A DNA stretch of 64,000 bases from MPNP01 sp965215545. GTDB lineage: Bacteria > Pseudomonadota > Alphaproteobacteria > Rhodobacterales > Rhodobacteraceae. This document shows, one piece after another, positions 53,042 to 61,617 of this stretch (the stretch's first letter is position 1; every line of letters starts with the position of its first letter). The translations under genes were made by a program, and so were the position numbers. Under the pieces are notes generated by a model, which searched no databases, was not told the DNA's origin, and was given only the letters and a program-made list of their open reading frames with translations. The stretch spans positions 1,922,001 through 1,986,000 of the forward strand of contig OZ244066.1 of the NCBI GenBank assembly GCA_965215545.1, in the 5' to 3' direction.

Positions 53042-53485
53042 TCATGCGCCCGAGGAGCCTTTCCGGCTCAGGCGGGCTGCGGCGATGCGGCCGAACTGGA
53101 TGGTGAGGGCCTTGCGGCGGGCCGGGGCGAGTCCAAGGCGGACGCTGGCGGCGCGGATCTCGGCATCAAAACCATCGGTCGTGATCAGACCGGATTCATC
53201 GGGCAGGAGGTGGGTGGGAAAGTCCATGCCAACCGCGAAGTAGAACTGGTCACAGTACTCTGTATAGTTGGGCCACTTGTGGTCGCTGATGAGATCCCGC
53301 ACCGATGACTTGCATTCAACGATCCAGAATTCACCCTTCCGGCCAAGGGCTGCGACATCGACCCGCAGGCCTGTTGCCGGCAGGACGAATTCCACAAGGC
53401 AGGCAAAGCCCAACTGGTCCCTGAGATGGTTGCAGACGCCCTGGGCAATCTCGCGTCCTGTCAGTCCTGATGGTGTCTGGGCCAT
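53042..53485 (-). CDS. MmcB family DNA repair protein
   Basis: A 147-residue protein of the MmcB type, a nuclease-like fold (PD-(D/E)XK pattern) found mainly in alphaproteobacteria and in Caulobacter part of the damage response. Visible: LRVDVAALGRKGEFWIVECKSS, which carries the D-x(n)-ExK catalytic arrangement, then KWPNYTEYCDQFYFAVG, the LLPDESGLITTDGFDAE stretch and LAPARRKALTIQFGRIAAARL. The start at 53485 has AGGAG upstream and removes a long non-similar extension. Divergent from the 5-FCL gene. Confidence 0.85.
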   Translation of the reverse strand: MAQTPSGLTGREIAQGVCNHLRDQLGFACLVEFVLPATGLRVDVAALGRKGEFWIVECKSSVRDLISDHKWPNYTEYCDQFYFAVGMDFPTHLLPDESGLITTDGFDAEIRAASVRLGLAPARRKALTIQFGRIAAARLSRKGSSGA

Positions 53486-53654
53486 GGGGACTCCTGCATC
53501 GCGCGGGCGGGGCATGCCGGACATAGGCAAGATGAGGTCTGGACACAAGACGGGGTGCGGGCGATGGGCAGGCGCACCGGCCCACCATCGTTCCATTCCC
53601 GGGGCGCAGGCCGTAAACAGCGGTGAAGACCGTCGGGTGTCGGACGGAAATCGG

Positions 53655-54236
53655 ATGGGGGTCGGGATGGGTTCTGGACAAGCCAAGGCGGCAATGCGGA
53701 TGGCGGCCCAGGCCCGGCGCCGTGGCATCGATGGGGCGGCAGTCTCGGCGGCAGCGGGGACGCACCTTGTCGGGATGATCCGGCACCGTTTCAGAGGCCG
53801 CGTCGTTGCGGGCTATCGATCCATCGGCACCGAGATGAGTCCCGCCTGCGTGATGCATCAATGCCATGCGATGGGATGGGTGCTGTGTGTGCCGGCTGTC
53901 GAGGAACAGGACCTCGTGTTCGGACGGTGGGTGCCGGGGATGGCGATGGTGCATGGCCAGTTTGGCATCGAGGTGCCATCGCGTGTCGACCCTGTGGAGC
54001 CGGAGGTGCTGATCGTGCCCCTGCTGGCCTACGACCGGGCCGGGTGGCGGCTGGGGTATGGGGGCGGCTACTATGATCGGGCCCTGGCCCGTCTGCGGTC
54101 GATCGGGTCGATCACCGCGATCGGTTTTGCCGCCAGTGCCCAGCAGGTTGAGGCTGTCCCGCATGACGGCCATGACCAGAGGCTTGATTGGGTGGCAACG
54201 GAGACCGGCGTGCGTGCATGCCCCCGGACTCTTTGA
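53655..54236 (+). CDS. 5-formyltetrahydrofolate cyclo-ligase
   Basis: A 193-residue enzyme that returns 5-formyl-THF to the folate pool using ATP. Family signatures are VVAGYRSIGTEMSP, the central VLIVPLLAYDRAGWRLGYGGGYYDRAL (phosphate and folate loop) and AIGFAASAQQV near the end. The start is not certain: ATG at 53655 or 53667, both giving a normal length. It is followed 31 nt later by the YmdB-family gene, the usual alphaproteobacterial order. A 6S RNA, often found near this gene, was not recognised. Confidence 0.88.
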   Translation: MGVGMGSGQAKAAMRMAAQARRRGIDGAAVSAAAGTHLVGMIRHRFRGRVVAGYRSIGTEMSPACVMHQCHAMGWVLCVPAVEEQDLVFGRWVPGMAMVHGQFGIEVPSRVDPVEPEVLIVPLLAYDRAGWRLGYGGGYYDRALARLRSIGSITAIGFAASAQQVEAVPHDGHDQRLDWVATETGVRACPRTL

Positions 54237-54267
54237 TGTCGGTGAAATTCTGGTATGGGGGGTGCCC

Positions 54268-55110
54268 ATGAGACTGCTCTTTCTCGGCGACGTGTTTGGC
54301 AAATCCGGTCGGTCGGCAATCGCAGCCATCCTGCCGGGTCTGCGGGAGTCGTGGTCGATCGATTGCGTTGTGGCCAACTGCGAGAATGCCACGCAGGGTC
54401 GGGGTGTGACCACTGCGCATGCCAGGGACCTGCTCGCTTCCGGCATTGACTGCATGACTCTCGGTGACCATGCCTTTGACCAGCGGGAGCTGCAGGGAAC
54501 CATCGAGCAGATGCCGATCGTTCGCCCCCTGAATTATGCCCGTCAGGTCGCGGGGCGGGGGTGGGGGCTCTGCGAGACCCCCAAGGGCACTGTGCTGGTG
54601 ATTGCCGCCCTCGGTCAGGTGTTCATGCGCGCCTATTTTGACAGTGCCCTGCCAATGATCGAGGACCTCCTGGCCCGCTATCCTCTCGGACGGGCGGTGG
54701 CCGCCATCGTGCTGGACTTTCATTGCGAGGCCACATCGGAAAAGGTCGCGACCGGGTACATCCACGATGGGCGGGTCACGATCGTTGCCGGCACCCACAC
54801 CCACATCCCCACCGCTGATGCCCGCATCCTGTCGAGGGGCACTGCCTACATGACCGATGTCGGGATGAGCGGGACATATGACTCGGTCATCGGCCTCGAG
54901 TCGGAGCCCATCGTTGACAGGTTTCTCCGGGGGATGCCCAAGGGCAGGATGGATGCGGCACGGGGCCCGGCAACCCTGTGTGGTCTGTTGGTCGACAGCG
55001 ATGACCAAACGGGTCTGGCCACCCGGATCAGGCCGGTGCGGATCGGGGGCATCCTCGGTGATGACCCACCCAAGGGGCCTGAGGATCCCTTTGTCACGTC
55101 TGGCGGTTGA
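54268..55110 (+). CDS. YmdB/TIGR00282-family metallophosphoesterase
   Basis: A 280-residue dinuclear-metal phosphodiesterase. Metal and active-site motifs are FLGDVFGKSGRSAI, ANCENATQGRGVT, LGDHAFDQRE, LDFHCEATSEK, and VAGTHTHIPTADARILSRGTAYMTDVGMSG. In Bacillus the YmdB homologue hydrolyses 2',3'-cyclic nucleotides and affects biofilm genes; the role in alphaproteobacteria is less clear. The ATG at 54268 follows a G-rich ribosome site and begins the first motif immediately. Likely in one transcript with 5-FCL. Confidence 0.9.
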   Translation: MRLLFLGDVFGKSGRSAIAAILPGLRESWSIDCVVANCENATQGRGVTTAHARDLLASGIDCMTLGDHAFDQRELQGTIEQMPIVRPLNYARQVAGRGWGLCETPKGTVLVIAALGQVFMRAYFDSALPMIEDLLARYPLGRAVAAIVLDFHCEATSEKVATGYIHDGRVTIVAGTHTHIPTADARILSRGTAYMTDVGMSGTYDSVIGLESEPIVDRFLRGMPKGRMDAARGPATLCGLLVDSDDQTGLATRIRPVRIGGILGDDPPKGPEDPFVTSGG

Positions 55111-55149
55111 GGGCCCGGGTCCAGCCTGCGGGCCAGGGTGTGCGGGCGG

Positions 55150-55869
55150 ATGACGGCCCCTCTCTCGGTGATCATTCCAACCCTCAACACGGCCGACACA
55201 CTGCCGGCGACTGCTGCTGCACTCCTTGAAGGCGTGCAACGGGATCTGGTCTGCGAACTGATCATCTGTGATGGAGGCTCCGAGGACAGGACTCTTGCCC
55301 TGGCGGATGCGCTCGGTGCCGTGATCGTGACATCGCCACCCGGTCGGGGCCAGCAGTTGCGGGCGGGGGCTGCCGCTGCCAGGGGTGCGTGGCGTCTCTT
55401 TCTCCATGCCGACAGCATCCTGGACCGGGGCTGGAGCGATGCGGTTCTGCACCACATCAAGGCCGGGCCTGAACAGGCCGGGTACTTTGACCTGCGCTTT
55501 ACCGCGCAGGGGTGGATCCCGGCATGGTTCGCGGCCTGGGCCAATCTGCGCTCCCGCCTGCTGTCGCTCCCGTATGGCGACCAGGGGCTTCTCATCCATC
55601 GTGATCTCTATGACCGGGTGGGTGGCTATCCGGCAATCCCGTTGATGGAGGATGTGGCCCTGTCCCGCAAACTGCGGGGCACACTCGGGTCACTGGGATG
55701 TCATGCCGCAACCGGCACTGATTCCTATGGGGATCGGGGATGGCTGGTGGGCGGCTGTCGCAATCTGGGCCTGCTCACGCTCTATTTTCTCGGGGTCTCT
55801 CCGGACCGCCTGGCGGGCTGGTACACCGCCGGGCAGCGCAGCAACACGGCACCGACTCCCGGGACCTGA
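55150..55869 (+). CDS. Family 2 glycosyltransferase (TIGR04283-like)
   Basis: A 239-residue GT-A glycosyltransferase. It starts APLSVIIPTLNTADTLP and has LIICDGGSEDRTLALAD (nucleotide-binding), the TIGR04283-type loop PPGRGQQLRAGAAAARG, the DxD-like FLHADSILDRGW, and PLMEDVALSRKLR as acceptor/catalytic region. A hydrophobic stretch near the C-terminus (LGLLTLYFLGV) may touch the membrane. The ATG at 55150 is preferred; an upstream GTG at 55138 is possible. Sugar donor and acceptor unknown. Its stop is 15 nt from the stop of the converging MsbA-like gene. Confidence 0.85.
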   Translation: MTAPLSVIIPTLNTADTLPATAAALLEGVQRDLVCELIICDGGSEDRTLALADALGAVIVTSPPGRGQQLRAGAAAARGAWRLFLHADSILDRGWSDAVLHHIKAGPEQAGYFDLRFTAQGWIPAWFAAWANLRSRLLSLPYGDQGLLIHRDLYDRVGGYPAIPLMEDVALSRKLRGTLGSLGCHAATGTDSYGDRGWLVGGCRNLGLLTLYFLGVSPDRLAGWYTAGQRSNTAPTPGT

Positions 55870-55883
55870 GGGTGGGGATCGCG

Positions 55884-57614
55884 TCAGGTGGTCCTGAAGA
55901 GTTTCTGCTGTCTGGAGTAGGACGCATACAGCCCGCCCCGGGCGAGCAGGGTTTCGTGGGTCCCTTGTTCACAGATGCGGCCATCATCAAGCACCAGAAT
56001 GTTGTCGGCATTCCTGACCGTCGAGAGCCGGTGGGCGATGACAATGATGGTCCGATCGGTCTCAAGGGCATCAATGGCCGCCTGGACCAGGGCTTCCGAG
56101 CGGGAATCAAGGGCGGCCGTCGGTTCGTCAAGCAACAGGATGGGCGCATCGCGCAACAGGGCCCGGGCGATGGCAATCCGTTGCCGCTGCCCCCCGGACA
56201 GATTGGCGCCCCGCGGCCCGCAGGGTGCATCAAGACCGCCCGGCAACGTCTCCATGAACGGTCTGACATGGGCGGCATCGATGGCCGCCTCGAGCTCGGC
56301 TTGCGAGGCAGAGGGGTTGCCGAGCATGATGTTGTGGCGGATGGACTCATCGAAGATCCCGGCATCCTGGGCCACCACAGCAATCAGGCTCCGCAGATCG
56401 GCGAGATCAAGGGTCTGCGTATCGGTGCCTCCGATGAGAATCTGGCCGGATTGGGGATCGAGGATACGGGTCAGGAGATTGAAGATGGTGGTCTTGCCCG
56501 CGCCGCTGGGGCCGACAAGGGCGGTCAGTTTGCCGAACCTGGCGGTGAAATTCAGCTCCTTGACGACCATGAGATTGTTGAAATTGAAATTGACGCCGCG
56601 GAACTCGATATCGCCGGTGGCCATATCAAGCGGGGGCGTGACTGGTGTGCCGGGTGTCTGGATTGTCGGCGTGACGGCGAACAGGCTGTGAATCCGCTCC
56701 ATGGCAACCTTGATGTTCTGCCAGGTTGGAAAGAGTGCCCCCAGTCGCCGCAGCGGGTCGAACATCAGGACCGTTGCCGTGAAGAAACTCATGAACTGAC
56801 CGACGGTTTTCTCGCCGGCGATGACCTCGGACCCGGCCAGCATCAGCATTCCCATGAAGCCAAGACCCGCGACAATGTCGACGAGCAGGGGGACGGCGGC
56901 CGCCCCGGCGGCCACGCGGATGGTTGACTTGCGCAACCGGACCGCGGCGGCAATGAAGCGGCCAATCTGGCTCTGCTCCTGAATGTTCAGCTTGATGGCA
57001 TGGATGCCGTGAAAGATCTCATCAAGACGGATGGTGGTATCGGCAACGGCGGTCATCTGGTTCATCGATTGCCGGCGGACATGGCGCTGCAGGAGGAGGA
57101 TGGGGCCCACGAGCAGGGGGATACCGGCACAGGTGACAAGTGTCCAGGCCCAATCGATGCTGAGCAGCACGACCAGCAGGGACCCGATCGCCAGCATGTC
57201 CCGGGCCAGCGGCGAGATGAAACTGGCCCAGAGAGCCTTGATGGCGGCCGAGTCGTTCAGGACCCGTGAGATCAGGTTGCCCGGCGGGTTGGCCTCGAAA
57301 AACATGGCATCAAGGGTCAGGACATGGCGCATCAGATCGTTCTGCAGTTGCAGTTTCACCCGCTCTCCCACCCATTCCATGATCAGGCGGTGAAGGAACC
57401 CGGTCAGGCCACGCAGGCTGAAGATCCCGAGAATCATCAGACCCAACAGGATGAGTGATGACTGGTTGCCGGTCAGGAGGACATCATCGAACATCGGGCC
57501 GATGAGATAGCTCAGCAGTCCCAGAAGCGAGCCCTGGACAGTGACGAACACCGTTGCCAGAAGGATCCGCAGCGTGTGACGGCCAAGATAGTCTTTCCAG
57601 AGCCAGGTCACCAT
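55884..57614 (-). CDS. MsbA-like ABC exporter (lipid/lipid A flippase type)
   Basis: A 576-residue half transporter. Six membrane segments cover residues 1-310. The ATPase domain has Walker A GPSGAGKTTIFNLL, Q-loop VAQDAGIFDESIRHNI, signature NLSGGQRQRIAIARALL, Walker B ILLLDEPTAALD and H-loop VIAHRLSTV. It works as a homodimer and probably flips a lipid or lipid-linked sugar across the inner membrane. The ATG at 57614 is used; a TTG at 57656 behind AAAGGA would add 14 residues and cannot be excluded. It lies 101 nt downstream of valS on the same strand. Confidence 0.9.
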   Translation of the reverse strand: MVTWLWKDYLGRHTLRILLATVFVTVQGSLLGLLSYLIGPMFDDVLLTGNQSSLILLGLMILGIFSLRGLTGFLHRLIMEWVGERVKLQLQNDLMRHVLTLDAMFFEANPPGNLISRVLNDSAAIKALWASFISPLARDMLAIGSLLVVLLSIDWAWTLVTCAGIPLLVGPILLLQRHVRRQSMNQMTAVADTTIRLDEIFHGIHAIKLNIQEQSQIGRFIAAAVRLRKSTIRVAAGAAAVPLLVDIVAGLGFMGMLMLAGSEVIAGEKTVGQFMSFFTATVLMFDPLRRLGALFPTWQNIKVAMERIHSLFAVTPTIQTPGTPVTPPLDMATGDIEFRGVNFNFNNLMVVKELNFTARFGKLTALVGPSGAGKTTIFNLLTRILDPQSGQILIGGTDTQTLDLADLRSLIAVVAQDAGIFDESIRHNIMLGNPSASQAELEAAIDAAHVRPFMETLPGGLDAPCGPRGANLSGGQRQRIAIARALLRDAPILLLDEPTAALDSRSEALVQAAIDALETDRTIIVIAHRLSTVRNADNILVLDDGRICEQGTHETLLARGGLYASYSRQQKLFRTT

Positions 57615-57715
57615 CTCGCTTGTGCGGAGCGAGTGATGGGTCAAGACGTGGTCCAAAACCGGTATCGTCCTTTCCGATGGGCCGGCCCGGGGCAGGGGTG
57701 TCGGCCCTGATGGTC

Positions 57716-60448
57716 TCAGGCGTTGAGGTTGGCCAGGGCTGTCGCCTTGGCCTCGATCTCGGCCCCCTTGTCCTGCAGCTGATCCCGCACCTTGTCGACA
57801 ACCGCGGCGGGCGCGTTGGCAATGAACTGTTGATTGGTCAGACGGGTCTCGAGTTTCTGGCATGCCGCCCGGAGACCGGCGATATCGTCGGCCAGGCGCT
57901 GCCGCTCGACATCGAGATCGATCACCCCGGCCAGGTCAAGGCAGAATTCACAGTTTCCCACGACGAAGACGGCCGATTCCCGGGGCCGTTCGGTGTGCGT
58001 GGACCAGGCCTCGATCCGGGCCAGACGGGCGATCTGGTCCTTGTGATCCGCCAGGATCTGCCCGGCCCGATCATCGATCCTGAGGGCGGCAAGCGTCAGC
58101 ATGCGCCCGGCCGGGACCCGCAACTGGCTCCGGGTTGAGCGGATGGCGGTGATGAGTTCAACAAGCCAGTCGATCCCGGCTTCCGCCGCCGGGTCAGCCA
58201 CCACCTCGGGATCGAGATCAGGCCAGTCCGAAACGATCAGATCCCGGCTGCCAAGCTTGAGTTCCTGCCAGATCTCCTCGGTCACAAAGGGCATGATGGG
58301 GTGAAGGAGCAGCATGGATTGCCTGAGTGACCAGAGCAGGGTGGCCCGCGTTTCGGCGGCCAGATCACTCCGGGGGTCGGCCATGAGGGACTTGGAAAAT
58401 TCGATGGACCAGTCACAGTACCGGTTCCAGAAGAAATCGTAGAGTCCGTTGGCTGCATCGTTGAACCGATAGGAGCCCAGCGCATCCGTGGTGGACCGGG
58501 CCACCCGGGCGGTCCGGGTGATCAGCCAGCGATTGATGGGATGCCTCGCCCCGGTGGGATCGAACCCGGCTGCTCCCTGGCAGTCATTGAGGTGGAGGTA
58601 CCGGGCCGCGTTCCAGATCTTGGTGACGAAATTCCGGTACCCGGCGACCCGGTTCTCGGCCAGGCGCAGGTCCCGCCCCATGACGGCCATCGAGGTCAGG
58701 GTAAAGCGCAGGGCATCGGCCCCGTAACTCTCGGTCAACGCCAGCGGATCGATGACGTTGCCGATTGACTTGGACATCTTCTTGCCATGCTCATCGCGCA
58801 CGAGGGCATGGACATAGACCGTATGAAACGGAATCTCGCCGACGACCGCCAGTTGCATCATCATCATCCGTGCGACCCAGAAGAAGATGATGTCGAAACC
58901 GGTGACAAGGACATCCGTAGGGAAATAGCGCTGCATCGCGTCCGTGGCGGCGGGCCAGCCCAGGGTGCCGATCGGCCACAACCCCGACGAGAACCAGGTA
59001 TCGAGAACATCCTCATCCCGTACAATTGCCCGCCCGCCCGCCAGGTCCCTGGCTTCGGCTTCGGTGGCGGCGCAATACTGCCGCCCCTCATCATCGTACC
59101 AGACGGGAATCTGGTGGCCCCACCACAATTGGCGCGAGATGCACCAGGGCTCGATTGTCTCCAGCCAGCGGAAATAGGTCTGTTCATACTGTTGGGGCAG
59201 GATCCGTGTCCGGCCATTCCGGACAGCCTCCAGGGCCGGGCCGACCATGGCCCGGGCATCCACAAACCACTGGTCGGTGAGAAAGGGCTCAATGGCCACC
59301 CCGGAGCGATCACCGTGGGGAACGGTATGGAGGTCCTCCGTGACAGCATCCAGCCACCCGGCGTCCCGAGCCAGTCTCACGATGCGCCGGCGGGCCTCAT
59401 ACCGGTCCAGACCCTCAAGGGCGAGGGCTTCGGGCAGAGGATCGCAACCGGACCGGAACGCCGCGTTGTCCCGAAGATCCAGGGTTGCCTTGCCTGTCAT
59501 GATCCTGATGGCGGGCAGGCCGCACCGCTCGCCGACTCCCCAGTCGTTGAAGTCATGTGCCGGGGTGATCTTGACGGCCCCGGTCCCCTTGGTGGGATCG
59601 GCATGGGCATCCGCGACTATGGGGATGCGTCGCTGGGCCAGCGGCAGGATGACGCTCCTGCCGATCAGGTGCGCATAGCGAGGATCGTCGGGATGGACAG
59701 CCACACCGGTGTCGCCCAGCAGGGTCTCGGGCCGGGTTGTGGCCACAACAAGATAGTCCCGGGTTTCCGTCCCGGCGGGATGGCCATCGTCAGCCTCGGC
59801 CAAGGGGTGCTCATACGTCAGGCCATCAGCCAGCGGGTACCGGAAATGCCACATCGTCCCCTCGACCTCGACCTGTTCAACCTCGAGATCGGAAATGGCC
59901 GTCTCGAAGTGCGGGTCCCAGTTGACGAGACGTTGGCCCCGATAGATGACTCCCTGGTTGTAGAGATCGACGAACACCCGCAGCACGGCATCATGAAACC
60001 CCTCATCCATGGTGAAGCGGTTGCGGGACCAGTCGCAGGAGGCCCCCAATTGCCTGAGCTGGTTGATGATCTCGCCGCCGGACTTGTCCTTCCAGGCCCA
60101 GACCCGCTGGAGAAACGCCTCCCGCCCGAGCGACCGCCGGTCCGGCGCACCGGTCTCGGCGAGCTGGCGTTCGACAACCATCTGCGTGGCAATCCCGGCA
60201 TGATCCATTCCGGGTTGCCAGAGGACATCATCGCCCCGCATGCGGTGCCAGCGGATGAGGATGTCCTGGATCGTGTTGTTGAAGGCATGCCCCATGTGCA
60301 GGGCCCCGGTGACATTGGGGGGCGGGATCAGGATGCAGAAGGAGTCGGCATCGGGTCGGGCATTGGCACCGGCCTTGAAATGTCCCTGCGTTTCCCAATG
60401 CGCATAGATGCGGGATTCAGCCGTTCTGGCATCGAATTGGGGTTTCAT
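57716..60448 (-). CDS. valS: Valyl-tRNA synthetase
   Basis: A 910-residue class I synthetase that charges tRNA-Val and edits threonine. It has the HIGH-type motif PPNVTGALHMGHAFNN near residue 40, the editing domain around ATTRPETLLGDTGVAVHPDD, the KMSKS loop GKKMSKSIGNVIDP near residue 555, and the anticodon-binding domain followed by a C-terminal coiled coil (ERQRLADDIAGLRAACQKLETRL). Length and motif order are normal. The start at 60448 begins the usual KPQFDARTAESRIYAHWE. Confidence 0.97.
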   Translation of the reverse strand: MKPQFDARTAESRIYAHWETQGHFKAGANARPDADSFCILIPPPNVTGALHMGHAFNNTIQDILIRWHRMRGDDVLWQPGMDHAGIATQMVVERQLAETGAPDRRSLGREAFLQRVWAWKDKSGGEIINQLRQLGASCDWSRNRFTMDEGFHDAVLRVFVDLYNQGVIYRGQRLVNWDPHFETAISDLEVEQVEVEGTMWHFRYPLADGLTYEHPLAEADDGHPAGTETRDYLVVATTRPETLLGDTGVAVHPDDPRYAHLIGRSVILPLAQRRIPIVADAHADPTKGTGAVKITPAHDFNDWGVGERCGLPAIRIMTGKATLDLRDNAAFRSGCDPLPEALALEGLDRYEARRRIVRLARDAGWLDAVTEDLHTVPHGDRSGVAIEPFLTDQWFVDARAMVGPALEAVRNGRTRILPQQYEQTYFRWLETIEPWCISRQLWWGHQIPVWYDDEGRQYCAATEAEARDLAGGRAIVRDEDVLDTWFSSGLWPIGTLGWPAATDAMQRYFPTDVLVTGFDIIFFWVARMMMMQLAVVGEIPFHTVYVHALVRDEHGKKMSKSIGNVIDPLALTESYGADALRFTLTSMAVMGRDLRLAENRVAGYRNFVTKIWNAARYLHLNDCQGAAGFDPTGARHPINRWLITRTARVARSTTDALGSYRFNDAANGLYDFFWNRYCDWSIEFSKSLMADPRSDLAAETRATLLWSLRQSMLLLHPIMPFVTEEIWQELKLGSRDLIVSDWPDLDPEVVADPAAEAGIDWLVELITAIRSTRSQLRVPAGRMLTLAALRIDDRAGQILADHKDQIARLARIEAWSTHTERPRESAVFVVGNCEFCLDLAGVIDLDVERQRLADDIAGLRAACQKLETRLTNQQFIANAPAAVVDKVRDQLQDKGAEIEAKATALANLNA

Positions 60449-60550
60449 GGTGCGTCCTGACCGGTTCGGTTACGACCGGCATCCCATACTGCAATCCTGG
60501 CCGGGATTGAAGCCGGGCCCGGCCCGGGGCCGCGTGTGCGGTGCCGCGGG

Positions 60551-60594
60551 GATCAGAAGATCTCGAGATTGGGATCAGAAGATCTCGAGATTGT
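60551..60594 (-). repeat. 22-bp tandem duplication spanning the DUF1223 stop codon
   Basis: Two adjacent 22-bp units (60551-60572, 60573-60594) identical except for the last base. They contain the last codons (LEIF) and stop of the DUF1223 gene, so the second copy lies just after the stop. The core ATCTCGAGAT is a palindrome. Confidence 0.9.
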
Positions 60595-61357
60595 TCTGGC
60601 AGGACTGTCCACCGGCGGTCGGTTGATGCCTGACCAGGGCCGTCTGGATCTGCATGTTCCGGCGGTCATGGATCAGGATTGCAACGCTCTCGTCAGTGTC
60701 GGCCAGCAGGTCCGGAACTTCGGTCGGAACGGCTAGGGCGCCATTGCGCACCGGACCCAGATTGAATTGCCGCAGGCCGGTCACGACATTGGCATAGGCA
60801 ATGGTCCTGTTGCGGTTCTCGCCAGCCCCGATGGCCACATGCTGCAGTTCGGGGTCAAACGTCACCAGGGTCAGGGCCAGGGTGTTGCGGATGCCATCAC
60901 CACTGATTCGCATCGTGCCGAGATCGAGCCCGATGCCCTGGTCGGGCAAGCGGGTCCCGACCGCCCGGATCGCCTGTCTGACATCCCTTGCCCGGCTGCC
61001 AACCATGTAGGTCTTGCCCTGCACGACGATCTGCGGCGTGTAGACCATGGTTTCCCTGAACGAGCGGGCATAGGCCCGCTGGCGGGCGGTGAAACTTGCC
61101 GAGGCAAAGGCATCCTTCCAGCCCAGATAGTCCCAGTAATCGACATGGAACCCGAGCGGGAGAATCTGCTCGCAGCCAACCATATCGAGGATCAGCCGGT
61201 CGGCCGGAGGGCAGGAACTGCAGCCCTGGGAGGTAAAGAGCTCGACGACCACCTGGGGATTGGTCAGCCAGTCCTCGTCGGCAGCCAGGACCCCGATGGC
61301 CATCGGCAGCAGGGCAGACACAAGGGCCAGACACCGCAGGCGCTGGTCGAACCGCAT
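60575..61357 (-). CDS. DUF1223 thioredoxin-like exported protein
   Basis: A 260-residue protein with an N-terminal signal segment (LVSALLPMAIGVLAAD) and a thioredoxin-like CxxC in ELFTSQGCSSCPPADRLI near residue 47, the DUF1223 hallmark, followed by PLGFHVDYWDYLGWKDAF and VYTPQIVVQG. Probably a periplasmic or membrane-attached redox protein; its substrate is unknown. The start at 61357 gives the signal peptide; an upstream extension of 37 codons has none. A tandem duplication covers its stop codon. It is divergent from the molybdenum hydroxylase gene. Confidence 0.85.
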   Translation of the reverse strand: MRFDQRLRCLALVSALLPMAIGVLAADEDWLTNPQVVVELFTSQGCSSCPPADRLILDMVGCEQILPLGFHVDYWDYLGWKDAFASASFTARQRAYARSFRETMVYTPQIVVQGKTYMVGSRARDVRQAIRAVGTRLPDQGIGLDLGTMRISGDGIRNTLALTLVTFDPELQHVAIGAGENRNRTIAYANVVTGLRQFNLGPVRNGALAVPTEVPDLLADTDESVAILIHDRRNMQIQTALVRHQPTAGGQSCQNNLEIF

Positions 61358-61467
61358 GATGATTACCTCTCCGAATTGATCCTGGCAGGGACCCCTCCCA
61401 GTAGTGATGAACAGCGCAAAGGTGGAATCAAATATCCTTGACAGGATCCCGCAGTGCCGGTCGGGCA

Positions 61468-61486
61468 ACCCCGGGCAACCCGGGGT
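61468..61486. repeat. Inverted repeat with 8-bp arms in a divergent promoter region
   Basis: ACCCCGGG, a 3-nt loop and its exact complement, between the divergent DUF1223 and molybdenum hydroxylase genes. Could be an operator or a transcript hairpin; no T-run. Confidence 0.5.
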
Positions 61487-61617
61487 CGACCCTGCCTGCC
61501 GTCAGCGATTGGCCTGACTTGACAATTGCGCGGTGCCAAGGGAGAAGCCGGGCCCGGCCAGGGCGTCATGCGGACGGCCCCGCATCAGGCCGATCACGGA
61601 CTGGAAGGACGGTGACC

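Noticed and set aside
53486..53654. Possible 6S RNA between mmcB and 5-FCL
   Set aside because: The location is suggestive in other bacteria, but no closed central-bubble structure or conserved motifs could be seen in 169 nt.
58787..60460. A 557-codon plus-strand frame over valS
   Set aside because: Antisense shadow of a fully conserved synthetase.
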